Assembly (NCBI RefSeq): GCF_031085375.1
Contig: NZ_JAVCWF010000001.1
Span: 2,356,001 to 2,420,000, forward strand
DNA: 64,000 nt
Origin: Lactiplantibacillus brownii
GTDB lineage: Bacteria > Bacillota > Bacilli > Lactobacillales > Lactobacillaceae
Reading direction: 5' to 3'
Of the stretch, positions 42,148 to 51,044 are shown one piece after another; the first letter of the stretch is position 1; each line of letters starts with the position of its first letter. The notes under the pieces are model-generated. The model made no database searches, had not been told where the DNA came from, and was given only the letters and a program-made list of their open reading frames with translations. The translations under genes were made by a program, and so were the position numbers.

Positions 42148-43361
42148 GATTGGAAAAACTCCCTTACTTCTCGTAATATTGCCAAAAAATGGTCGATCTC
42201 AGCGGGCGTATTATAAAAAGCCACGCTGGCACGCACGGTGGCCGGGACTTGTAGCCACTGCATTAAGGGTTGCGCACAGTGATGTCCGGCACGCACTTCT
42301 ATCCCAGCAAGGTCCAACCCCGTGGCGATATCGTGCGGATGACAACCGATCACATTGAACGCGACCACCGGACCATGTTCGGCCACTGATTTTGGCCCAT
42401 AAACCGCCACACCGGGCATGTTCAGTAAGCCGTTCAGTAGTTGCGCCGTCAGCTGTTGTTCTTGTGTTCGCAAGGTGTCAAAGCCAATTTGTTGGATATA
42501 ACTGATGGCTGCGCCCAAGCCAATGACCCCACTAATATTAGGCGTTCCGGCCTCAAAGCGTTGTGGGATTGCGGCTAGCGTGGTGTGTTCCCAAGTAACC
42601 TCACCGATCATTTCACCCCCGAATTGTGGCGGTGTCAGTGTTTTCAACAAAGCTAATTTGCCATACAAAACACCGACGCCAGTTGGACCAAACATTTTAT
42701 GACCTGAAAAAGCATAGAAATCAGCGTCCAGTGCCTGAACATTGACCGGTTGATGCGCAACCGCTTGAGCGCCGTCAACGACTAAAATCGCGCCATGTTG
42801 ATGAGCCAATTTCGCCAAAGCACTGATTGGATTTGTCACGCCTAAGACATTTGAAACCTGAGCGACCGCAACGATCTTAGTACGGTCAGTCACCATCGCT
42901 TCAGCGGATTGCCAATCCAATTCACCGTTTGGCAATAAGCCGATAACTTTTAACTGGGCGTGTTTGCGCAACGCTAACTGTTGCCAAGGAACGAGGTTAC
43001 TGTGATGTTCCATGGCTGTCACCACGATCTCATCACCGGCCTGAACAGCTTGTTCACCATACGTTTGCGCCACCCAATTCAAACTATCTGTCGTTGAACG
43101 GGTAAAAAACACGCTTTCTCGCTGTGGCGCCTGAATAAATGCCGCCACTTGATCACGAACCGCTTCATATTGCGCCGTTGCGCGAGCTGCCAACGTGTAA
43201 ACGCCGCGATGAACATTGGCATTGGCGGTAGCATAGTACCTACTGATCGCGTCAATCACCACTTGTGGCTTCTGCGAGGTCGCCGCATGATCTAAATAAA
43301 TTAACGGTCCACCATTGATTTTAGTGGTTAAAATGGGGAAATCTGCCCGATAATCAGTCAT
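42144..43361 (-). CDS. sufS: Cysteine desulfurase SufS
   Basis: 405 residues, class II desulfurase. 'YLDHAATSQKP' opens the PLP fold, 'MEHHSNLVPW' holds the stacking His, 'DFYAFSGHKMFGPTG' has the Schiff-base Lys, and 'VRAGHHCAQPLM' near the C-terminus carries the persulfide Cys. It provides sulfur to SufU. It begins eight bases within the end of sufD. Confidence 0.95.
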   Translation of the reverse strand: MTDYRADFPILTTKINGGPLIYLDHAATSQKPQVVIDAISRYYATANANVHRGVYTLAARATAQYEAVRDQVAAFIQAPQRESVFFTRSTTDSLNWVAQTYGEQAVQAGDEIVVTAMEHHSNLVPWQQLALRKHAQLKVIGLLPNGELDWQSAEAMVTDRTKIVAVAQVSNVLGVTNPISALAKLAHQHGAILVVDGAQAVAHQPVNVQALDADFYAFSGHKMFGPTGVGVLYGKLALLKTLTPPQFGGEMIGEVTWEHTTLAAIPQRFEAGTPNISGVIGLGAAISYIQQIGFDTLRTQEQQLTAQLLNGLLNMPGVAVYGPKSVAEHGPVVAFNVIGCHPHDIATGLDLAGIEVRAGHHCAQPLMQWLQVPATVRASVAFYNTPAEIDHFLAILREVREFFQS

Positions 43362-44628
43362 TGTTCACCGTCAGCCGCCTTTCAATCAAATCGTTCAATT
43401 CTGTTCGCAATCGTTGCGACTTTAGTTCAGTAATGACTCCGGCTAAAAAGCCCCGAATCACTAATCGTTCAGCGACCGGTCGTGGGATGCCGCGACTCAA
43501 CAAATAGTACATTTGTTGTTCATCAACGCGACCAACACTGGCTGCATGTCCAGCCTCCACATCATTTTCGTCAATCAACAGAATGGGATTCGCATCGCCA
43601 CGCGCCTGAGATGACAACATTAAGAGTCGATTCTCTTGATCAGCTTTTGCGCCGTGTGCGCCCTTAATAATGTGACCAATCCCATTAAAAATTAACGTTG
43701 CGGCATCTAAAATAATGCCGCGTTGCACGATCTTAGCAGTCGTTTTCTGCCCATAATTCGTCACACGCGTGTCAATCCCTTGGGTTTGTTGCCTGTTCGC
43801 AATGGCGATTGTCTTAACTTGAGCGGTGGCACCTCGCCCTTTCAATTCTGTATCAAAATCCGCGACCACGCGACCGGCATTCATTTCGGCTAGCTCCCAG
43901 TTCAGCTGAGCATCCGTCGCCAAATAGCCGCGTCGATTCAAATAAGCTGTCGTTTGGGCATTCAACGCATCAATTCCGGCAAAATCCACTTGTGCCTGCG
44001 CTTCAGCAATCACTTCAACGAGAACATGTGCTGCGTTGGCTTCTGAGCCGATTGTTCGCAACCGTTGAATGACTTGCACACGACTATTTTCAGCCGCAAT
44101 CACTAAACTGTGATTGAAAAAGTTTTGCGGTTGGCGACTATCTACGAATTGGGTGATCTCAATGGGTATCGTCAACTGAACATCAGCGGGAATATAGAGG
44201 AAGAAGCCATTCGTCATCAAGGCCGTGTTCAACGCGGTCAACTTATCCGTCCCAAGTTTCAAAGCTTTACGCATCAAATAGCGTTGAACTAAATCACCAT
44301 GCGTCCGAATCGCTGCGCGCAAGTCTGACAAGATGACCCCTTGTTGAATCGCTTCAGTGGGTAAACTCAACTGGATCGTCGTCGACCCCACCGAGTAAAA
44401 TTGTTGCTGCCTGCCCAAGTCACCGGCTGGTTCTAAGCTCTCGTGTCCAGTTGGCACCGTAAAGTCAAGTAGCGGCCAAGTTGCATAACTGATCTTCTCA
44501 AACTTCGGTAAAGGTAAGGCATCATAAACCGCCAAGGCTTGCTCTCGCAGCGCTAATAGCCAACTGGGTTCTTGTTGTAACCGAGAATATTGTCGAACTC
44601 CCGCTAATAACTCATCTTTGTTCACCAT
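43354..44628 (-). CDS. sufD: Fe-S cluster assembly protein SufD
   Basis: 424 residues. A helical N-terminus is followed by the SufB/SufD beta-helix ('TNGFFLYIPADVQLTIPIEI', 'GIGHIIKGAHGAKADQENR', 'DENDVEAGHAASVGRVDEQQ'), ending in 'LLSRGIPRPVAERLVIRGF', the helix shared with SufB. The His in 'EAGHAASVG' is the conserved functional His of SufD. The ATG at 44628 is set by GGGAGGG six bases upstream; the frame to 44652 overlaps sufC. It completes SufBC2D. Confidence 0.93.
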   Translation of the reverse strand: MVNKDELLAGVRQYSRLQQEPSWLLALREQALAVYDALPLPKFEKISYATWPLLDFTVPTGHESLEPAGDLGRQQQFYSVGSTTIQLSLPTEAIQQGVILSDLRAAIRTHGDLVQRYLMRKALKLGTDKLTALNTALMTNGFFLYIPADVQLTIPIEITQFVDSRQPQNFFNHSLVIAAENSRVQVIQRLRTIGSEANAAHVLVEVIAEAQAQVDFAGIDALNAQTTAYLNRRGYLATDAQLNWELAEMNAGRVVADFDTELKGRGATAQVKTIAIANRQQTQGIDTRVTNYGQKTTAKIVQRGIILDAATLIFNGIGHIIKGAHGAKADQENRLLMLSSQARGDANPILLIDENDVEAGHAASVGRVDEQQMYYLLSRGIPRPVAERLVIRGFLAGVITELKSQRLRTELNDLIERRLTVNND

Positions 44629-44638
44629 TGGCCCTCCC

Positions 44639-45433
44639 TTACTCGACATCATCGTCCGTCAAAGCAACGCTCAAACCGAGTTCATCACGTAAGCCAGCAT
44701 AACCCTCTGCCTCTAGTTTCGTCGCCAGTTCAGGGCCGCCCGTTTTCACAATGCGACCAGCCATCATGACATGAACAAAATCGGGAACGATATAGTTCAG
44801 TAAACGCTGATAATGCGTGATCATCAAGGTACCAAAATCTGGCCCAGCCATGGCATTGACCCCTTTGGCAACCACTTGTAACGCGTCAATGTCTAATCCA
44901 GAATCAATTTCGTCAAGAATCGCAAATTTAGGACGAATCATTAATAACTGTAAGATCTCATTACGTTTTTTCTCGCCACCCGAAAAGCCTTCGTTCAAAT
45001 AACGTTCAGCCATCGCATCAGACATATTTAACAAGGCTAAGTTATGATCCAACAAGGCCAAAAAATCGGATATCGGCAGCTGGTCATCATCGGCTCGGCG
45101 CGCATTAATCGCCGCCCGTAAGAACTCAATATTGGTCACACCTTTAATTTCAGCTGGATATTGCATCGCTAAAAAGAGGCCAGCACGTGCCCGCTGATCA
45201 ACGGTCTGGCTCAGAACATCTACCCCATCTAGCGTGATACTGCCACTAACCACGTGATACGCTGGATTTCCCATGATTGTTTCAGACAACGTCGACTTAC
45301 CAGTCCCGTTAGGCCCCATGATGGCATGCGTTTCACCCGTTTTTAACGTTAAGTTGACACCGGTCAGAATCAACCGTTCTTGCTCATTTTCTGTGACTGA
45401 AACTTGTAACTCTTTGATGACTAATGTTGACAT
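44639..45433 (-). CDS. sufC: SufC, ATPase of the Fe-S assembly complex
   Basis: 264 residues. Walker A GPNGTGKST (about 40-48), the SufC-specific 'FLAMQYPAEIKGVTN', signature FSGGEKKR (about 151-158), Walker B 'FAILDEIDSGLDID' and 'ITHYQRLLNYI' as the switch His region. All motifs are intact. First gene of the operon sufC-D-S-U-B-DUF59; GGAGG lies upstream in 'GGAGGCC'. Confidence 0.95.
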   Translation of the reverse strand: MSTLVIKELQVSVTENEQERLILTGVNLTLKTGETHAIMGPNGTGKSTLSETIMGNPAYHVVSGSITLDGVDVLSQTVDQRARAGLFLAMQYPAEIKGVTNIEFLRAAINARRADDDQLPISDFLALLDHNLALLNMSDAMAERYLNEGFSGGEKKRNEILQLLMIRPKFAILDEIDSGLDIDALQVVAKGVNAMAGPDFGTLMITHYQRLLNYIVPDFVHVMMAGRIVKTGGPELATKLEAEGYAGLRDELGLSVALTDDDVE

Positions 45434-45486
45434 AATCGGCCTCCATTTCTAGCTATGACTACTTTATGTAGTTAGTAATTTTATAC

Positions 45487-45515
45487 TTGATACTATCCAT
45501 TGTGTTTTTTGTCAA
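45487..45515 (-). promoter_or_regulatory. Promoter of the suf operon
   Basis: On the minus strand, TTGACA (45515-45510) and TATCAA (45492-45487) are 17 bases apart, about 45 bases before the sufC ATG in transcript terms. A short dyad ACTAC-TTTAT-GTAGT downstream (about 45460-45474) lies in the leader. A perfect consensus -35 supports strong, constitutive expression; no IscR-like site was recognised. Confidence 0.65.
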
Positions 45516-45702
45516 TGAGTCCAGTATACGTTATTAAGTGCCAGCTTTGGGAATCAATTGTAAACAAGTTAGCCGCCAGTCAACCATCAGTTGACTAGTA
45601 TGTACATGACATCTATGACACTTTTTAGCTTAAAACACGCTGATTGATCCGTGGTTAGTGTGTCCAATCCTCAACTAACCTAACCATCTCAAAATTTTTC
45701 AT
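45516..45702. other. Intergenic stretch between suf and the phosphotransferase gene
   Basis: Together with the flanking promoter and terminator this fills a 314-base gap. It contains a perfect 7-bp dyad AGTCAAC-CATCA-GTTGACT at 45578-45596 and a GGTTAG/CTAACC pair at about 45652-45681. No open frame or known motif was found. Confidence 0.4.
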
Positions 45703-45740
45703 AAAAAAAGACCACTGCTTGTTCAACCCGCAGTGGCCTT
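45703..45740 (-). terminator. Intrinsic terminator of the phosphotransferase gene
   Basis: Stem AGACCACTGC/GCAGTGGCCT (45709-45718 with 45730-45739) and seven A at the left on the plus strand, eight bases after the stop. Confidence 0.85.
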
Positions 45741-45747
45741 ACTTATC

Positions 45748-46575
45748 TCAAGTTAAATCGTGTTCAACCGCTTGCAGCATTCGCTGTCCGACTCGCTCAA
45801 ATTGCGGGTCGGGCATTGCCTGGACATAGCAAAAAATCCCTACGGCAGTCCTAAAAGTTAGCCAACCTTTCGTCAGCGGCGATAAGATTGGTAAGGCCCC
45901 ATAACCGGCCAAAAAAGCTGATCGACATGCCGGCTGATCAGCAAAATCTTGATAAAATAGTTTTTGCAACTCTTCTTGTGGATAGCCCATTTTAGCACGC
46001 TCAAAATCAATCAGTTGCAGTTTTCCCTCAACGAACTGATAATTACGACAACTGACATCACCATGCAAGCCCAGCAACTTAGTTTGCCCTAGTTCAGTTT
46101 TGATGGCGCCAGCCTGACGTTCAAAAATTGACATTAAGGCCGTTAACCGACCGACTAGCGGTGTCACTGGCAAACGCGCAATTTTAGCTTCAGTATCCGC
46201 AAAGTCAAACACTGCCAAAGTCTTCGGAACGGGTAAGCTGACTGTCTGATGAAAATGCGCCAGTACCTGACCCATCTGAGTCGCTAATGCTGGCGTGATT
46301 GGCGTGGACAATGGCGTCACTGATAAGTCACGCATCACCAAGATCCACTCACCAGCTGGACCTTGCCAACTCGTTAAGACCCGGTCATTGAGCTGCTGAT
46401 TAACACAACGTTCTATTTCAAACTTACCACGCCGTTCCGGTGTAAATGCTTTAACAAAAACCACCTGTTGCCAACGTCGGCTGTACCCGGTAAACATCCG
46501 ATTGAACGACGGATGCACGATTGGGACTAAATCCGCCTGCAACTGTGTGGCTAATTGATGACTCAAATGATCCAT
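45748..46575 (-). CDS. Aminoglycoside-phosphotransferase-like kinase
   Basis: 275 residues. 'LLGLHGDVSCRNYQF' (about 183-197) is the Brenner motif HGDxxxxN with catalytic Asp, and 'LQLIDFERAKMG' (about 203-214) the metal-binding DFE. The N-lobe has 'VVFVKAF' as the ATP-Lys strand. The family includes choline, homoserine, fructosamine and aminoglycoside kinases; the substrate is not predictable. The ATG at 46575 is chosen because GGAGCC precedes it; the longer frame runs into the upstream RNA terminator. Preceded by a ~190-nt structured RNA that ends in a terminator 20 bases before the start. Confidence 0.8.
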   Translation of the reverse strand: MDHLSHQLATQLQADLVPIVHPSFNRMFTGYSRRWQQVVFVKAFTPERRGKFEIERCVNQQLNDRVLTSWQGPAGEWILVMRDLSVTPLSTPITPALATQMGQVLAHFHQTVSLPVPKTLAVFDFADTEAKIARLPVTPLVGRLTALMSIFERQAGAIKTELGQTKLLGLHGDVSCRNYQFVEGKLQLIDFERAKMGYPQEELQKLFYQDFADQPACRSAFLAGYGALPILSPLTKGWLTFRTAVGIFCYVQAMPDPQFERVGQRMLQAVEHDLT

Positions 46576-46595
46576 AACGGGCTCCTTTTTTGGCC

Positions 46596-46788
46596 AAAAA
46601 AAAGACTTAGACAAATTGCCCAAGCCCTTCCCAACAACGATCGGTTTCGACTACCCACTGAGGTAGTTGCTATATGTGCCCCGTCATGAATCCTGCCCAT
46701 TCCGAGAGGTATTAAGCTGCCGCCAAACTTAAGCTGTGCCATCTGAGGTAGACCGACCCAACCCACCGATAGTCAAACCGTTTGGTGC
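46596..46788 (-). ncRNA. Structured RNA or attenuator leader upstream of the phosphotransferase gene
   Basis: On the minus strand, a TATACA -10 (46800-46795) would start an RNA near 46788 that runs to an intrinsic terminator GGCTTGGGC/GTCTAAGTC with eight T (46626-46596). Inner pairs include ATCGGT/ACCGAT (46770-46765 with 46645-46640) and a perfect hairpin ACTACC/GGTAGT (46666-46650). CTACCTCAG occurs twice (46751-46743 and 46666-46658). About 190 nt, the size range of 6S-type RNAs, but none of the known riboswitch, T-box, SRP, tmRNA or RNase P cores was recognised. Confidence 0.5.
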
Positions 46789-46954
46789 AAAATATGTATA
46801 GTCCAATTAAACATTAACCACAGTATAACTGGCGGATATTGCTAAGGCGTGACATGGTTGTTACAAACAGATTACATCCAGTATAAATTGGTTAAGAATG
46901 GGGTAAAAAGCTTGTCTTTAATCGTTCGGCCTGCTTCTGAACAGTTAGTTAAAC

Positions 46955-46980
46955 CAAAAAAGCCTCACAATCGCGAGACC
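46955..46980 (-). terminator. Intrinsic terminator of the CPBP protease gene
   Basis: GTCTC/GAGGC stem (with G-U) and a run of six A on the plus strand, eleven bases after the stop. Confidence 0.7.
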
Positions 46981-46991
46981 TACTTAGTCCA

Positions 46992-48191
46992 TCAATAACG
47001 ATCCACTTGGGCTTGCATCACTTGACGCCGTTTCCCAGTCAAGAAGAAAATCGTGATCAAACCGAAAACAATGACCGTAAAAATAATTGTTTGCCATTCA
47101 AAGGCATCCGGTTTAGCCATCGTTTGCGAGCCGGAAGCCATCATACTAAAAATGTCAACGCCAGCGTGAATGGTCATCGGCACTAAGATACTCCCCGAAT
47201 ACAAATAGCTGATCGCCAAAAAGCCACCCAACGACGCCGCAAAAATCATTTGTTCAAGGGTGGCGGTCAACGCTTGACCAGCTAACGCATTTGTTAAATG
47301 CCACAGTCCAAACAAGCCACTACTGAGTCCGACCGCCCAATCCAATTGATGACGATGTTGCTTAAACGCTCGCAATAACAAGCCCAAAACGGCAAAACGG
47401 TAGAGCCATTCTTCAGCGATGCCCGGCTCCAGACCACCTAAAAACATCTTCCAAGAAAATGCCTGTAATTTGAATGCGAATTGGGTAAAAGTCGTTTGCC
47501 AAGACTCACCAGCGCCAAAAGCATTCCAAATGATGAACGCGACACTGACCACGCCAATCAACGTCAGCCAACGCCAATCGGCTTGTTGATTGAGTCGCCA
47601 AGCTGGCCCGCGAACGCCCCAAACCATTAGCAACACGCCCACCGTCAGAACGAACCCAAAGGCTCCCAAGATACCACTATTTCCAACCATCTCAAAAACG
47701 GCTGGCGCCTTTAGTACCGGCCAAGCCAGCATCGTTGCTTGGGCCCCAATCAAGCCACTAAACACTACCGAAATCAAAAGCAGGATACGCCCAATTAACG
47801 ATTTAACCGGTTCCATCGTGACATAACCGATCGGCACAAACATAAAAATCAAGTAGAAAAAAGCCACCGCAATCAGGCCTTGTGAATCAAGCGGTGTCCA
47901 TTTACTCAGCATGGCCACCAAATTCATGACTAACAATGGCATCACTGTAAATTGAAAAATCGCTTGAAAGTAATGATTAAAGCGACGAAAATGCGGCCAG
48001 TCACGATAATCGGTCCCCGTTTCATAGGCGGGTAATAAACCACCTAAAAACAGGATTATCAGTAAAAGACCCCCAGTCGCGAAATAATCACCATTTTGAA
48101 CGATCAATAATTGTAATAACGCTGCCCCCATTAGAACCACCAGCTGACCTAGATACCAGCGGCGAAACGGCTGGTCCACATATGCGGTCAT
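46992..48191 (-). CDS. CPBP (Abi/CAAX-like) intramembrane protease
   Basis: 399 residues with about ten membrane segments. The catalytic motifs are in the second half: EEWLYR in 'EPGIAEEWLYRFAVL' (about 260-275, motif EExxxR), 'FGLWHLTNA' (motif HxxxN) and 'MTIHAGVDIF' (final His). Members are glutamic proteases or immunity proteins associated with bacteriocins; no bacteriocin gene is adjacent, so a housekeeping or membrane-protein processing role is as likely. The ATG at 48191 has GGGGGA seven bases upstream. Confidence 0.87.
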   Translation of the reverse strand: MTAYVDQPFRRWYLGQLVVLMGAALLQLLIVQNGDYFATGGLLLIILFLGGLLPAYETGTDYRDWPHFRRFNHYFQAIFQFTVMPLLVMNLVAMLSKWTPLDSQGLIAVAFFYLIFMFVPIGYVTMEPVKSLIGRILLLISVVFSGLIGAQATMLAWPVLKAPAVFEMVGNSGILGAFGFVLTVGVLLMVWGVRGPAWRLNQQADWRWLTLIGVVSVAFIIWNAFGAGESWQTTFTQFAFKLQAFSWKMFLGGLEPGIAEEWLYRFAVLGLLLRAFKQHRHQLDWAVGLSSGLFGLWHLTNALAGQALTATLEQMIFAASLGGFLAISYLYSGSILVPMTIHAGVDIFSMMASGSQTMAKPDAFEWQTIIFTVIVFGLITIFFLTGKRRQVMQAQVDRY

Positions 48192-48280
48192 AAAAAAATC
48201 CCCCAATCTGATTATGAGTTAATCATACCAGATTGACGGATTTGGTTGGTCATTATTTGTTTAACTTAAGTGATTGCTTA

Positions 48281-49903
48281 CTAATATAAATCTTTGACCC
48301 GACCTTGGGTAGCTTCATGATTCAAATAATCGTCGTAAGTCGTATCGCCACGGTCAACGACCCCTTTATCACTAACTTCAACAATATGATCCGCAATCGT
48401 TTGAATAAATTCGTGGTCATGTGACGTAAAGATAATGGCGCCAGTGAAATCAATCAAACTATCGTTTAACGCGGTAATGGATTCCAAATCTAAATGGTTC
48501 GTCGGATCGTCCAATAGTAAGACGTTGGCCCGACTTAACATCATCTTGGATAACATGCCGCGGACTTTTTCGCCCCCGGAAAGCACGTTAACCTTGCGTT
48601 TCACATCTTCGCCAGAGAACAACATCTTCCCTAAGAAACCACGCAAGAAGGTGTTATCACTTTCTTCTTTAGGTGCGTATTGACGTAACCAATCAATAAT
48701 CGTTAAGTTTTCATCGGTGAATTGATCATTGATATCACGTGGTAAATACGTCCGTGACGTCGTTTGTCCCCAAGTGACGGTCCCCGAATCAGGCTCAATA
48801 GCCCCCGCAATAATCTGCATCAGAGTCGTCGTAGCTAAATCACTACGGCTAATCAGGGCCGTTTTTTCATTAGGACGTAACGTGAAGCTGATATGATCTA
48901 AAATCTTCACACCATCGATCGTCTTCGACACATTTTCAACCCGAACTAAATCATTCCCAATTTCGCGATCGGGCGTAAATTTAATAAATGGATATTTACG
49001 TGAGGATGGTTTAATATCATCCAGCGTAATCTTTTCCAATTGTTTCTTACGTGAAGTGGCTTGTTTCGACTTCGAGGCATTGGCACTAAACCGGGCCACG
49101 AATTCTTGTAATTCTTTGATTTGGTCAGCCTTTTTCGCATTAGCATCGGTCTTGAGCTTAGCGGCTAATTGGCTAGATTCCATCCAGAAATCATAATTTC
49201 CGACAAATAACGTAATCTTTCCGAAATCAACGTCACACATATGCGTACAAACTTGGTTCAAGAAATGACGGTCATGGGAAACCACAATAACGGTCTTATT
49301 ATAATCAGCCAAGAAGTTTTCAAGCCAACTGATCGATTGCACATCTAACCCGTTGGTCGGTTCATCCAAAAGTAACACATCGGGACTGCCAAATAAGGCT
49401 TGTCCAAGCAAGACTTTAACCTTTTGTGGTTCCGTCAATTCACTCATCTTTTGATGTTGCATTGATTCGTCGATACCTAAGTTTTGTAACAATTGATCCG
49501 CTTCAGATTCCGCGTTCCAGCCGTCCATTTCAGCAAATTCGCCTTCAAGTTCAGCTGCCCGAATCCCGTCAGCGTCACTGAAATCAGGCTTGGCATACAA
49601 AGCATCTTTTTCGACCATGATATCGTATAACTTTTCGTGACCACGAATAACGGTGGACAAGACTTCTTCATTTTCAAAGGCGAAATGGTTTTGGTTCAAA
49701 CTGGACATTCGTTCGTTTGGTCCCATCGACACATTCCCAGTCGTTGGTTGTAATTTACCTTCCAAGATCTTCAAGAAGGTCGACTTACCAGCCCCATTCG
49801 CACCAATAACGCCATAACAGTTGCCCGGCGTAAATTTCAAGTTAACATCATCATAAAGTTTGCGAGTCGAGAACTGCATACTGACATTACTTACGGTTAA
49901 CAT
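48281..49903 (-). CDS. ABC-F ATPase, YbiT/YkpA type
   Basis: 540 residues with two ABC domains and no membrane part. Domain 1 has Walker A GANGAGKST (33-41), a signature altered to 'LTEPQKVKV' and Walker B 'LLLDEPTNGLD'. A linker of about 80 residues (P-site tRNA-interaction motif) follows. Domain 2 has a Walker A changed to 'ISRSDLATTT', signature LSGGEKVR and 'LLLDDPTNHLDLES', with Asp before the Pro where Glu is usual. ABC-F proteins act on the ribosome. These exchanges occur in Gram-positive YbiT relatives as far as I recall. A long folded leader precedes the gene. Confidence 0.88.
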   Translation of the reverse strand: MLTVSNVSMQFSTRKLYDDVNLKFTPGNCYGVIGANGAGKSTFLKILEGKLQPTTGNVSMGPNERMSSLNQNHFAFENEEVLSTVIRGHEKLYDIMVEKDALYAKPDFSDADGIRAAELEGEFAEMDGWNAESEADQLLQNLGIDESMQHQKMSELTEPQKVKVLLGQALFGSPDVLLLDEPTNGLDVQSISWLENFLADYNKTVIVVSHDRHFLNQVCTHMCDVDFGKITLFVGNYDFWMESSQLAAKLKTDANAKKADQIKELQEFVARFSANASKSKQATSRKKQLEKITLDDIKPSSRKYPFIKFTPDREIGNDLVRVENVSKTIDGVKILDHISFTLRPNEKTALISRSDLATTTLMQIIAGAIEPDSGTVTWGQTTSRTYLPRDINDQFTDENLTIIDWLRQYAPKEESDNTFLRGFLGKMLFSGEDVKRKVNVLSGGEKVRGMLSKMMLSRANVLLLDDPTNHLDLESITALNDSLIDFTGAIIFTSHDHEFIQTIADHIVEVSDKGVVDRGDTTYDDYLNHEATQGRVKDLY

Positions 49904-49925
49904 TCGTATCCCTCACTTTTCTAGA

Positions 49926-50193
49926 GTGTGTTTAAAGGCGCATAGCTGGTGAGCATTGGCTGAGCTAACAGCTTGATGCGCTTCTTGCATCCTGCTGCTA
50001 GCTTTGCCAAGCGGAACCCGCTGCCTTTAAACACACGTTTCGACAATATAAATAACCACCGTCAACGGCCAAAAATCATCGAATAATCACACTCAATCAT
50101 TCAGCCTAAGCGATTCTGGTCGTTGACAATATAAAAGAGGTCAGGATATCGCGTCCCAGCCTCCGTTCGTTTCCATCTAGTTGCAGTGTAGCA
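49926..50193 (-). promoter_or_regulatory. Promoter and long structured leader of the ABC-F gene
   Basis: An extended -10 TGCTACACT (50193-50185, minus strand) predicts a start near 50178, giving a leader of about 275 nt. It folds into two domains: GTCAACGACCA/TGGCCGTTGAC (50127-50117 with 50071-50061), and a branched domain closed by a perfect 14-bp stem GTGTGTTTAAAGGC/GCCTTTAAACACAC (50036-50023 with 49939-49926) containing AGCGG/CCGCT, TTGGC/GCCAA, GCTAGCAG/CTGTTAGC and GATGC/GCATC helices. An 11-codon mini-ORF (METNGGWDAIS) starts at 50176. It ends 22 bases before the ATG. Confidence 0.5.
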
Positions 50194-50246
50194 TGGCGCT
50201 GACCCTTTTGGCAATCAAAAACCGGCCATTTTCAGAAATCAGCTCT

Positions 50247-51044
50247 TTATTTTCGTAAAATTTCATTTTCAATGTAAGCTAAGACGCCATCTTGTTCATT
50301 CGATTCCGTGACAGTATCCCCTTTTGTCTGCATCATTGCTGGGGCATTGCCCATTACCACACCCGTTTTCACGTAACGCAACATTTCTAAATCATTGGTC
50401 CCATCGCCAAAAGCCACCATTTCTGTTGACCGAATGCCTAATCGACTGCCCAGTAATTTAAGCGCCCGACCTTTATGCATTCCCGGTTGAATGAGATCCA
50501 TGCTCCCTTGACCACCCGAAGCCGGCACCGCAATGCCTGCCAATTTAGGCGTTAATTCATAAACAAGTTGATCCGTCATGGCGGGCGCACAAATAATATC
50601 GAACTTCACTACTGGATCAGTGACTTGTGTTAAATCGGTCACCGTTTCTAATTGATAGTAGTAATTACCCATAGCAGCAATAAATCCGGGATCAGCCTGT
50701 TTAAGCACATGCACCATTTTTGTGCCACACAGTGCGATCTGAATTTCAGGATAGGCGGCCAAAGTGGCCAAAATCTGTTGTGTCGCCGCAGCTGAAAAAG
50801 TTTCAGCCGATAAGCCAACTTTCGCATTCATTAATTCGGCCCCATTGCCGCCGATCATCCACATACTAGGATAGTCTTTAAAAAAATCAACCAGTTCGAC
50901 TGCTTGGTGACCGCTAGCAATGACAAACTGAATGCCACGCCGTTGTAATTCCGCATAAATTTTAGCGAACCACGAACGATTGTAATCCCCGTGATTATTG
51001 AGAAAAGTCCCATCCATATCCGTCGCAATTAATTTTACTGTCAT
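50247..51044 (-). CDS. Cof-type HAD-IIB phosphatase
   Basis: 265 residues. HAD motif I 'LIATDMDGTFL' (5-15), motif II 'FVIASGHQ', the IIB cap (about 85-185), motif III Lys in 'GMHKGRALKLLG' and motif IV 'MVAFGDGTNDLEML'. These Mg2+-dependent enzymes dephosphorylate sugar phosphates or flavin/pyridoxal nucleotides; the substrate is unknown. The ATG at 51044 opens the first strand directly; an upstream extension to 51119 lacks fold support. Downstream of it (leftward) lies the ABC-F leader; no terminator was seen between them. Confidence 0.87.
   Translation of the reverse strand: MTVKLIATDMDGTFLNNHGDYNRSWFAKIYAELQRRGIQFVIASGHQAVELVDFFKDYPSMWMIGGNGAELMNAKVGLSAETFSAAATQQILATLAAYPEIQIALCGTKMVHVLKQADPGFIAAMGNYYYQLETVTDLTQVTDPVVKFDIICAPAMTDQLVYELTPKLAGIAVPASGGQGSMDLIQPGMHKGRALKLLGSRLGIRSTEMVAFGDGTNDLEMLRYVKTGVVMGNAPAMMQTKGDTVTESNEQDGVLAYIENEILRK

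Noticed and set aside
46563..46766. 67-codon minus-strand frame
   Set aside because: It overlaps the structured RNA and its terminator; the sequence resembles no protein and ignores the ribosome site used by the kinase gene.
46992..48191. Bacteriocin immunity gene
   Set aside because: The CPBP motif set alone does not show it; no bacteriocin precursor, double-glycine leader or export genes are nearby.
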